Below are positions 57,928-64,000 of a stretch of 64,000 nucleotides of DNA, one piece after another. Origin of the DNA: Caulobacter sp. FWC26 (GTDB taxonomy: Bacteria; Pseudomonadota; Alphaproteobacteria; Caulobacterales; Caulobacteraceae); the NCBI RefSeq assembly GCF_002742645.2, contig NZ_CP033875.1, positions 3,140,001 to 3,204,000 of the forward strand. The letters run 5' to 3'. The first letter of the stretch is position 1; each line of letters starts with the position of its first letter. A model generated the notes under the pieces. The model was not told the DNA's origin. It saw only the letters and a list, made by a program, of their open reading frames with translations, and ran no database searches. Made by a program: the position numbers and the translations under genes.

Positions 57928-58791
57928 TTAGCCCAGCGACGTCTTGTAGAGCGTAAGCAGCTCGGTCCAGGCCTTCTCGGCCGCAGGCTCGTTGTAGGCT
58001 TGGCTGCCCGGGACGGTCCAACCGTGGTTGGCGCCCACATAGACCTCGACCGTGGCCTTGATCTTCGCTTCGGCGAAGGCGGCCCTGAGTTTGTCTTTCG
58101 AAGCCGGATCGCGCTTGTCGTCGTTGTCGGCGACGGCGACGAGATAGTTGGCTTTCGTCTTCGGAATCAGCAGCTGCGGGCTATCGGGTCCCTCTGCGGT
58201 CAGGCCGCCACCGTGGAAGCTGGCCACCGCACCGATCCGCGAGGGGTTCGCGCCGGCGGTGCGGAAGGCCAGCGGGCCGCCCATGCAGTAGCCCTGGACG
58301 CCGACCCGCTTGGCCTTGTTGGTCTGCGGCTGGGCGTCGAGGAAGGCCACAAAGGCCACGGCGTCGGTGACCGCCGTGGTCGGCGTCACCGTCCTGGCGA
58401 GGGCCGAGATGGTTTCGCGATCCTGCGGATTGGCGAAGCTCATCGCCCCCTCCATCACCGGCGCCTTCTTGGTCCGGTAGTAGAGGTTCGGGACCAGCAC
58501 GACATAGCCCGACGAGGCCAGACGACGAGCCATCTGGCGGAAGACCGGGCGCAGGCTCCAGATATCGGGCCACACGAGCACCGCCGGCCACTTGCCCTTC
58601 CCCTTGGGGTGGAACAGCACCGCATCCGCCAGGCCGTCCGGCGTCTTCACCTCGACATCCTTCTCGACGACGGAGTCGTCGGCGTGCGCGACCGTGGCCA
58701 CGCCGGTCAGCGCGGCGGTCAGCAGGCCAAACCTGCGGCGCGAGATCGTCGGATCCTGAATGAGGCCGGGATGGATTTCGTCATCGCACAT
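57928..58791 (-). CDS. Dienelactone hydrolase family protein, Tat-exported
   Basis: 287 residues. The N-terminus has a twin-arginine signal (TISRRRFGLLTAALTGVATV). The hydrolase core has the Cys nucleophile in GVQGYCMGGPLAF, an Asp in YLVAVADNDDKRDPA and His in VGANHGWTVPG, the Cys-Asp-His triad of dienelactone hydrolases. Export makes degradation of chloroaromatics unlikely, and the natural ester is unknown. It follows a convergent LuxR-type gene. Confidence 0.88.
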   Translation of the reverse strand: MCDDEIHPGLIQDPTISRRRFGLLTAALTGVATVAHADDSVVEKDVEVKTPDGLADAVLFHPKGKGKWPAVLVWPDIWSLRPVFRQMARRLASSGYVVLVPNLYYRTKKAPVMEGAMSFANPQDRETISALARTVTPTTAVTDAVAFVAFLDAQPQTNKAKRVGVQGYCMGGPLAFRTAGANPSRIGAVASFHGGGLTAEGPDSPQLLIPKTKANYLVAVADNDDKRDPASKDKLRAAFAEAKIKATVEVYVGANHGWTVPGSQAYNEPAAEKAWTELLTLYKTSLG

Positions 58792-58853
58792 GGCGGTCTC
58801 CTCCTGATTGGGACCGGCACGCTATAACCGCGTTATCCGTTCGCCTATCCACT

Positions 58854-59885
58854 TTACCCAGGCGCTGAGTAGGTCGCCTTGCCGGGCACGAGCAGGTCCT
58901 GTTTACGAGCGTCGCACACCGCGTAGCTGAAACCGGACTGGATCGCCCAGGCTCCCACCTCGCCTGCCTTGTTTACGGCCAGGAAGCCGACCTGGATGTC
59001 CTTGGCGTGAGGCTTCTTCTTCAGGATCCGCTCGACGGCTTCGCGACAGGCCGCCTCGGGCGACCGCCCCTGCCGCATCAGCTCCACCACCAGGAAGCTG
59101 CCAACGTTGCGGATGACTTCCTCCCCCACCCCGGTTGAGGTCGCGCCGCCGACCTCGTTGTCGACATAGAGACCCGCGCCAATGATCGGACTGTCACCGA
59201 CGCGACCACGCATCTTCCAGGCCATGCCGCTGGTCGTACAGGCGCCGGCGACATTCCCCTTCGCGTCGATGGCCAGCATGCCGATGGTATCGTGATTGCC
59301 CGCCCCGCCAGGCGTGCCGAGCTGCCCGGTGGTCTTGCCGTAATCGGAGACCTCGCTGTTAGCGCGAGGCTGATACTTGGCGTCCCTCTTCCACGCCTCC
59401 CAGGCGGCGCGAGACTCCGCTGTCAGAAGCTCCTCGCGGGGGAATCCCTGCTCAAGGGCGAACTGCAGCGCGCCGGCGCCGACCAGCATGACGTGAGGCG
59501 TCTTTTCCATCACGCGACGCGCCACCGAGATCGGGTGCGCGATATGCTCCAGCGCCGCGACAGCGCCGCAGTTGCCCAGCTCGTCCATGATGCACGCGTC
59601 CAGCGACACATGGCCGTCCCGGTCGGGATATCCGGCGCGTCCGACGCTGTGGTTCTTCAGGTCCTGCTCGGGAACCCGCGCGCCCGCCTCGACGGCGTCG
59701 AGCGCTCGGCCGCCTGCCGACAGCACGGACCAGGCCGCTTGGTTCGCCGCGACGCCAAAGTCCCAGGTCGAGATGACGCCAGGCCCAACCAAGCGGACGG
59801 CGCTTTCCGCGCCGCGTGCGCTCGCGGTGCTCAATATCGCCGAACCCGCAAGGGAAGCGCCGATCAGACCTCTACGATTCAACAT
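58854..59885 (-). CDS. N4-(beta-N-acetylglucosaminyl)-L-asparaginase-like Ntn hydrolase, exported
   Basis: 343 residues from the ATG at 59885 with GGAG seven bases upstream. Twin-arginine-type signal MLNRRGLIGASLAGSAILST. The autocleavage site GNHDTIGML gives Thr200 as the new N-terminal nucleophile. WSVLSAGGRALDAVEAGARV, RRVMEKTPHVMLVGAGALQF and RVGDSPIIGAGLYVDNEVGG are the family blocks. This family removes Asn-linked GlcNAc from glycopeptides and includes isoaspartyl peptidases. Periplasmic location suggests scavenging. Confidence 0.93.
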   Translation of the reverse strand: MLNRRGLIGASLAGSAILSTASARGAESAVRLVGPGVISTWDFGVAANQAAWSVLSAGGRALDAVEAGARVPEQDLKNHSVGRAGYPDRDGHVSLDACIMDELGNCGAVAALEHIAHPISVARRVMEKTPHVMLVGAGALQFALEQGFPREELLTAESRAAWEAWKRDAKYQPRANSEVSDYGKTTGQLGTPGGAGNHDTIGMLAIDAKGNVAGACTTSGMAWKMRGRVGDSPIIGAGLYVDNEVGGATSTGVGEEVIRNVGSFLVVELMRQGRSPEAACREAVERILKKKPHAKDIQVGFLAVNKAGEVGAWAIQSGFSYAVCDARKQDLLVPGKATYSAPG

Positions 59886-59938
59886 CCATGTGCTCCAAGA
59901 AAGCCGGATCGAATCCGTAACACGGCCTGGAGTTGACC

Positions 59939-60676
59939 ATGACCGCCAAGCGCGTTCTTCTCGAAGTCTGTGTGGATACGCCCGCAGGACTAGCGGCGGC
60001 GATCGCCGGGGGCGCTGATCGGATCGAACTTTGCGCGGCGCTGACACTTCAAGGCCTGACGCCGGCGCCGGGATTGATGGCTAAGGCCGCCTCGGCGCCG
60101 ATCCCCGTCTATCCGATGATCCGGCCGCGCAACGGCGACTTCTGCTACGACGACGGCGACCTTGATGCGATGCTGCGGGACATCGACGCGGTGCGGCGCT
60201 ACGGCCTCGCCGGGGTCACGATCGGCGCCAGCCGCCCCGACGGGGCCCTGGATATCGAGACCCTGCGCGCGCTGGTCCGACAGGCTGACGGGATGGGCAT
60301 GACGCTGCACCGGGCGTTCGATCTGGTTCCCGACATGTCCGAAGCGCTGGAGATCGCCGTGGAGATGGGCTTCGAGCGGGTCCTGACCTCTGGCGGCGCC
60401 CTGACCGCCGAGGCCGGCGCAGAACATATCGCTGCTCTGGTCGAGCAGGCCGCCGGCCGCATCGGCATACTGGCCGGCGCGGGGGTCAGGCCTGGAAACA
60501 TCGCCGAACTTGTCCGCCGCACGGGCGTTCGTGAAGTCCACGGGTCGTTCGGCGGCCCGATCCCGGGCGCCGAACCGGGTTCGAAGCTGGGCGCGATGGG
60601 CTTCGTGCCGCCCGAACTGCGCGACACCGATCAGGCGGCGGTCACGGAGGCCGTTCGGATCCTCCGCGCGCTCTAA
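59939..60676 (+). CDS. cutC: CutC family protein
   Basis: 245 residues. LLEVCVDTPAGLAAAIAGGA then DRIELCAALTLQGLTPAPGL, and PVYPMIRPRNGDFCYDDGDL, FDLVPDMSEALE, VLTSGGALTAEAG and LAGAGVRPGNIAELVRRTGV give a clear CutC TIM barrel. It was named for copper homeostasis, but that role is disputed and the enzymatic activity uncertain. GGAG precedes the ATG. It overlaps the convergent GSP-synthase-like gene by four bases. Confidence 0.94.
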   Translation: MTAKRVLLEVCVDTPAGLAAAIAGGADRIELCAALTLQGLTPAPGLMAKAASAPIPVYPMIRPRNGDFCYDDGDLDAMLRDIDAVRRYGLAGVTIGASRPDGALDIETLRALVRQADGMGMTLHRAFDLVPDMSEALEIAVEMGFERVLTSGGALTAEAGAEHIAALVEQAAGRIGILAGAGVRPGNIAELVRRTGVREVHGSFGGPIPGAEPGSKLGAMGFVPPELRDTDQAAVTEAVRILRAL

Positions 60677-61836
60677 CCTTCGATGATGTGCGGAATGAAC
60701 CGCGAGCGGTCGCGGGTCACGCGGCCACGATCCTCGCGCACGCCGACGCCGGCGGGCTGCTCGCCAATGACCCACGAGCCGATCACTGGATAGTTCACGC
60801 CGAACTTGGGCGGCGGCTTCAGCGCCTGACGGATCCAGCCTTCAGCGCCGTAGCCCTGGTCGAGCACCCTGCCCTTGCGGCCATCTTTCCACAGCTCGAT
60901 GTTCGCGCCCTCGCGGCTAAACAGCGGCTTGCGGGCGTAGCTGGTCCCCAGACGTTCGATCTTGGGATCGTCGTCGAAATAGGTCTCCAGCAGGTTCGGG
61001 TGCCCCGGATACCGCTCCCAAAGCAGAGGCAGCATCGCCTTGTTCGACAGAACCGCCTTCCAGGGCGGCTCAAGGAACAAGGTCTTGGAGCCCGCGATAT
61101 TCGCCGCGTACGGCTCTCGCAGCATGTCCTCCCAGGGATACAGCTTGAACAGCGCGCCAATGATGTAGTTGTCCTGGTCGACGAAACGGCCGTCAGCGTC
61201 GAGACCAATCGCCGTCGTCGGCACGAACTTCGGTTCAAGCCCCGCCAGCCGCCCCATGTCCTCCAGGAAGCGCACCGTCTGACGGTCCTCGACGAAGTCG
61301 GGGTCGCTGGCGAAGTGGACGAAGCCGCCGCTCGGGAAGATCGCCTTGAACTGTTCGGCGAGTTGATCGTGCAGGCTGTTGAACTGGTCAGTATCCGCAG
61401 ACAGCGCGCCCTGCTGGATCATGTCCTCCAGCCACAGCCACTGAAACACCGCCGCCTCATAGATGCTGGTCGGCGTGTCTGCGTTGTACTCGTAGAGCTT
61501 GGGCGGCCCAGCCCCGTCGTAGAAGAAGTCGAACCGGCCATAGAGCGACGGATCGCGCGCCTTCCACGAAGCCGCGACCAGGTCACGTGCGGCCTCCGGG
61601 ATCTGAAGGCGCGCCATCAGGGCGTCGCTTTTGACCGCGTCATCCACCAGATCCAGGCACAGCTTGTGCAGCGCCTCGGTCGCGGGCTCCAGATGCCCCT
61701 CGACCTCTTCCAGCGTGAAGGCGTAGGCCGCCCGCTCGTCCCAGTAACGACGGCCATCGGCGTGATGCCAGGTGAAGCCGACCGCCTCGGCCTTGGACTT
61801 CCAGTCCCGCCGAGGCTTGAGGGTCAGACGGCGCAT
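60673..61836 (-). CDS. Glutathionylspermidine synthase-like ATP-grasp enzyme (YjfC type)
   Basis: 387 residues. Core features: DFFYDGAGPPKLYEYNADTP, TSIYEAAVFQWLWLEDMI, KAVLSNKAMLPLLWERYPGH, LLETYFDDD and RKPLFSREGANIELWKDG, with PVIGSWVIGEQPAGVGVRED near the end. The E. coli relatives YgiC and YjfC are similar to the synthetase half of Gss and lack the amidase; their substrate is unknown. Its ATG overlaps the PspA stop (TGATG), and with DUF2170 and DUF2491 genes beside it the locus matches the enterobacterial yjfIJK-yjfC set. Confidence 0.88.
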   Translation of the reverse strand: MRRLTLKPRRDWKSKAEAVGFTWHHADGRRYWDERAAYAFTLEEVEGHLEPATEALHKLCLDLVDDAVKSDALMARLQIPEAARDLVAASWKARDPSLYGRFDFFYDGAGPPKLYEYNADTPTSIYEAAVFQWLWLEDMIQQGALSADTDQFNSLHDQLAEQFKAIFPSGGFVHFASDPDFVEDRQTVRFLEDMGRLAGLEPKFVPTTAIGLDADGRFVDQDNYIIGALFKLYPWEDMLREPYAANIAGSKTLFLEPPWKAVLSNKAMLPLLWERYPGHPNLLETYFDDDPKIERLGTSYARKPLFSREGANIELWKDGRKGRVLDQGYGAEGWIRQALKPPPKFGVNYPVIGSWVIGEQPAGVGVREDRGRVTRDRSRFIPHIIEG

Positions 61837-62594
61837 CAGGCGTTCGAGCCGTCCCGACCAACCTTCTGCTTGTCCTCGATGGCCAGCATCGGCGCCGGCA
61901 GGGCCTCGTCCTTCGGAGCCATCAAGCGCGCCAGCACGTCCTCGGCGCCGCTCGCGCCCGGCAGGATGCCCGCCGCCGCGAGCTTGGCGTCCAGATCGGC
62001 GCCGGTCTTGCGGTCCTCCGACTCGCTGTGCAGCCGGAACTGCTCTTCCCGAACCGCCTGACGCTCCTTAATGCGCTTGAGGCTATCGGCAGCCGAGCCT
62101 ACCACGCCGCTGGCCGAACCCGAGCGCGAGATGACGGCGGCCTGGGCCTTCTGGACGCTTTCGTTGACCTTGACGATCTCGATCTCGCGACGAAGCGCCT
62201 CGACCTTGGTGTCGGTCTGGGCGATCACCGTGCGCAGCTTTTCCTCGGCCGCGCGCAGCTCGTTCATCTGCGTCGCCTTCTGGCCCGCGTCCTTTTCAAG
62301 GTCGGCGATGCGCTGAGCAACTTCCAGAGCCAAGGCCTGGTCGCCCTTGTTCATCGCCGCGCGGGCCGAGGACTCGTACTTGCGCGACTGATCGGTCAGT
62401 TGGGCGACCTCGGTCTCCAGCGAACGGCGGCGCGCGACCAGTTTGGCCAGCTCGTCGCGGGCCTTGCCTTGGGCGGTGTCGGCGTCGCGGATCTCCTGGT
62501 CCAGGATGCGAAGGGCGTTGGCGTCCACCACGGTCTGCGCGCCGTCATGCGCCGCGCCGCGGAACAGGGCCGAGAGCTTGCTCCAGATCGACAT
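61836..62594 (-). CDS. PspA/IM30 family protein (YjfJ type)
   Basis: 252 residues. Nearly the whole protein is coiled coil: IWSKLSALFRGAAHDGAQTV, LDQEIRDADTAQGKARDELA, LETEVAQLTDQSRKYESSAR, ADLEKDAGQKATQMNELRAA and KVEALRREIEIVKVNESVQK. PspA/Vipp1 proteins polymerise on damaged membranes. The C-terminal part after about 190 is longer than E. coli PspA. It sits between DUF2170 and the GSP-synthase-like gene and probably acts in an envelope-stress response. No pspF or pspBC is nearby. Confidence 0.9.
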   Translation of the reverse strand: MSIWSKLSALFRGAAHDGAQTVVDANALRILDQEIRDADTAQGKARDELAKLVARRRSLETEVAQLTDQSRKYESSARAAMNKGDQALALEVAQRIADLEKDAGQKATQMNELRAAEEKLRTVIAQTDTKVEALRREIEIVKVNESVQKAQAAVISRSGSASGVVGSAADSLKRIKERQAVREEQFRLHSESEDRKTGADLDAKLAAAGILPGASGAEDVLARLMAPKDEALPAPMLAIEDKQKVGRDGSNA

Positions 62595-62619
62595 TCGAAG
62601 TTCTCCGGTCTCTGTCGTT

Positions 62620-63291
62620 TTAGGCAGCCGCCACGCGGCTCTTTTCGAAGGAATCGCGCAGGTCGCTGGCGGCGGCGATGGCGTTGTCGGCCAGGGTGCG
62701 CAGCTCGATGACCAGTGTTTGCAGGGTCGTCTTGGACGAGATCTCTCCCATGAGCTCGTAGTAGTCGCGGCCCTCCACCGTGGTGATGCCGAAGTTCGAC
62801 AGCGGCACGATCTTCTGGGCCTTGAGCAGGAATTCGTTGAACGCCGCGCGATCATTCTGTTCGTCGCACGCCCACAGCAAGGTCGAGACGACCAGTTGCA
62901 GCGCGCCGCCGCTGACATAGATCGGCAGATCGCCGAACTCGTGCATGACCACCATCAGCACGGGCTCCACGCCCTCGACGACCGTCACGGTCATCTCGTC
63001 CTCGCGCACGAGCGCGCTTTCCACCAGCGCATCGCGCAGGGTGTGGATCGTCCAGGCGGTGTCGATAACGGAGTCCATGTGTCTGACGCCCTTGGGGGGA
63101 TGGGGATTGGTCTGCAGCGTCGGTCCGCGAACCGACTCCACGACGATGGCCTGTACGGCTGAAAGAATGTCGGGCTTGCACGCCGCCGGCGCCCAGACCT
63201 CGATTTTCACGAAGCCGGCGTTCCGACGGGCTTCACGCCACGCTCGGGTTCTTTGAGCGGCCTGAGCGCTTCTCGTCGGTTTAGCAGGCAT
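62620..63291 (-). CDS. DUF2170 (YjfI-like) protein with an extra N-terminal domain
   Basis: 223 residues from the ATG at 63291; ATG at 63300 or an internal ATG at 63078 are alternatives. Residues from about 75 (DSVIDTAWTIHTLRDALVES, ALVREDEMTVTVVEGVEPVL, VMHEFGDLPIYVSGGALQLV, YYELMGEISSKTTLQTLVIE) are the YjfI domain. The first 70 (RSAQAAQRTRAWREARRNAG, FVKIEVWAPAACKPDILSAV) look like a small domain with the R-x-x-R and GxxxVEVWxP pattern of ribbon-helix-helix or DUF3018 proteins. It is 25 bases upstream of the PspA gene. DNA binding is a guess. Confidence 0.75.
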   Translation of the reverse strand: MPAKPTRSAQAAQRTRAWREARRNAGFVKIEVWAPAACKPDILSAVQAIVVESVRGPTLQTNPHPPKGVRHMDSVIDTAWTIHTLRDALVESALVREDEMTVTVVEGVEPVLMVVMHEFGDLPIYVSGGALQLVVSTLLWACDEQNDRAAFNEFLLKAQKIVPLSNFGITTVEGRDYYELMGEISSKTTLQTLVIELRTLADNAIAAASDLRDSFEKSRVAAA

Positions 63292-63295
63292 GCGC

Positions 63296-63319
63296 AACAT
63301 GTACGCATAACATGTACGC
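63296..63319. promoter_or_regulatory. 13-base-period direct repeat in the yjf divergent promoter
   Basis: AACATGTACGC occurs at 63296-63306 and again at 63309-63319. Each copy contains the palindrome ACATGT. The repeats abut the start of the DUF2170 gene, with no Shine-Dalgarno sequence between, and lie 127 bases from the divergent DUF2491 gene. They may be a regulator-binding site. Confidence 0.5.
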
Positions 63320-63445
63320 TTGACAACCCATCGTTGGGCGTCATCCTGCGGCCGACTTCACCCGAGAGCAAGCCCGCTTTCGGCAGCCCGGCGTCGCCCT
63401 GCAGATAAGCGACCCGGCCCAGTATTCGAGGGCTCGCGGATCGCG

Positions 63446-64000
63446 ATGTTCGGAAAACTCTTCGGCCGCAAGGACGAGCCCTCGCGTCTCGCCCTGCCCA
63501 TCATCCGCAACGTGACGATTGGCCGGACTGTGGTGCTGGACCCGCTGGCCTGGCGACGGCTGGGCGCGGAGACCAAGTTCGCCCTCGACCGCGATACGCT
63601 GGAGATCACGGCGCAAGGCCTGATCCAACTGAACGACGGGGCCTTCGTTCATCGGTTCTACACCGACGACGAGATCCTGTTCCAAGTCGTGTCGGACGAC
63701 CGTGAGGGACAGAAAGCCAACGACTTCACGCTGTTCGCGCCGTGGGCCAGCGAATACCCCGCCGACCGGACGGACCATGAGCTCTGGAACCAACGCCTGC
63801 GGTCTCGCACGTTTCAACCCGAAGGCCTGCCGGCCTACACGCGCCTTTGGTTCGGCGACGACGCGGAGCAGCAGGAACCCGTGACCCTTTGGGAAGACGT
63901 TTATTACGCGCGCGATGCCGACATGCCCGACCGCCGTCTGTTCCAGACCGCTATGCTGTTCCACCGAGACCTGCTCGGGGGTGACGGGCGCGAGCTGCTG
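63446..64000 (+). CDS. DUF2491 (YjfK-like) protein, C-terminus cut by window edge
   Basis: 185 residues visible from the ATG at 63446. The sequence MFGKLFGRKDEPSRLALPII, GRTVVLDPLAWRRLGAETKF, FVHRFYTDDEILFQVVSDDR and AYTRLWFGDDAEQQEPVTLW fits the YjfK family. E. coli YjfK is about 219 residues, so about 35 residues are lost. It is divergent from the DUF2170-PspA-GSP-synthase operon, and its presence confirms a yjf-type locus. Function unknown. Confidence 0.82.
   Translation, partial: MFGKLFGRKDEPSRLALPIIRNVTIGRTVVLDPLAWRRLGAETKFALDRDTLEITAQGLIQLNDGAFVHRFYTDDEILFQVVSDDREGQKANDFTLFAPWASEYPADRTDHELWNQRLRSRTFQPEGLPAYTRLWFGDDAEQQEPVTLWEDVYYARDADMPDRRLFQTAMLFHRDLLGGDGRELL

Overview
The window is a high-GC, densely coded alphaproteobacterial chromosome segment, very probably from Caulobacter (C. 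vibrioides/C. segnis-like). Reasons: HfaA/HfaB-like holdfast-type genes, a perfect CtrA box (TTAA-N7-TTAA), an alphaproteobacterial LexA box (GAAC-N7-GAAC), a tRNA-His with A73 and no encoded G-1, the infA-maf-RNaseE/G-yacG and hisD-UPF0262-phosphatase gene orders, and many TonB-type functions. No phage, insertion sequence, integrase or CRISPR array was seen. Family names come from reading the proteins; no database search was run.

Layout. 1-2958 (minus): exported curli/holdfast-like cluster with an ATAIGN-repeat protein, an HfaA-like protein and two tandem CsgG/HfaB-like proteins, only one with a lipobox. 3245-6171 (minus): cheW, a soluble PAS chemoreceptor and a small helical protein. 6284-10164: pectin/uronate module (GntR, GH105, KduI, second GntR). 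10495-16407: GST with divergent WYL regulator, acetyl-esterase-like hydrolase, SpoU methyltransferase, MFS sugar transporter with divergent LacI regulator. 16409-17965: globin-coupled chemoreceptor. 18200-21733: Mla-type lipid ABC system (STAS-MlaE, MlaF, MlaD, lipoprotein). 21730-30975: NUDIX, DUF2336, hybrid histidine kinase, CoA-transferase, lytic transglycosylase (CtrA box), TonB, acyl-CoA dehydrogenase, ThiO-like oxidase.

31188-38062: XRE regulator, HU, an SOS-box-preceded radical SAM/UdgX repair pair in which both genes are frameshifted, tRNA-His, exbB-exbD-tonB, tRNA-Phe. 38162-46856: housekeeping operons (yacG, RNase E/G, maf, infA; phosphatase, UPF0262, hisD; NCS1 permease; murA-DUF2948). 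46947-47021: tRNA-Thr. 47209-57313: a carbohydrate-utilisation locus with MFS, LacI, TonB-dependent receptor, a large two-domain pectate-lyase-3/beta-propeller enzyme, gluconokinase and GntR. Two promoters in it share a near-identical palindrome. 57605-60676: HTH-only LuxR protein, dienelactone hydrolase, Thr-nucleophile amidohydrolase, CutC. 60673-64000: a yjf-type stress locus (glutathionylspermidine-synthase-like, PspA, DUF2170 with an extra N-terminal domain, divergent DUF2491).

How it fits together: two sugar modules (pectin/uronate and gluconate-type) each combine extracellular depolymerisation, uptake and local GntR/LacI control, powered by the TonB-ExbB-ExbD genes also present here. 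Sensory, envelope and repair genes fill the rest.
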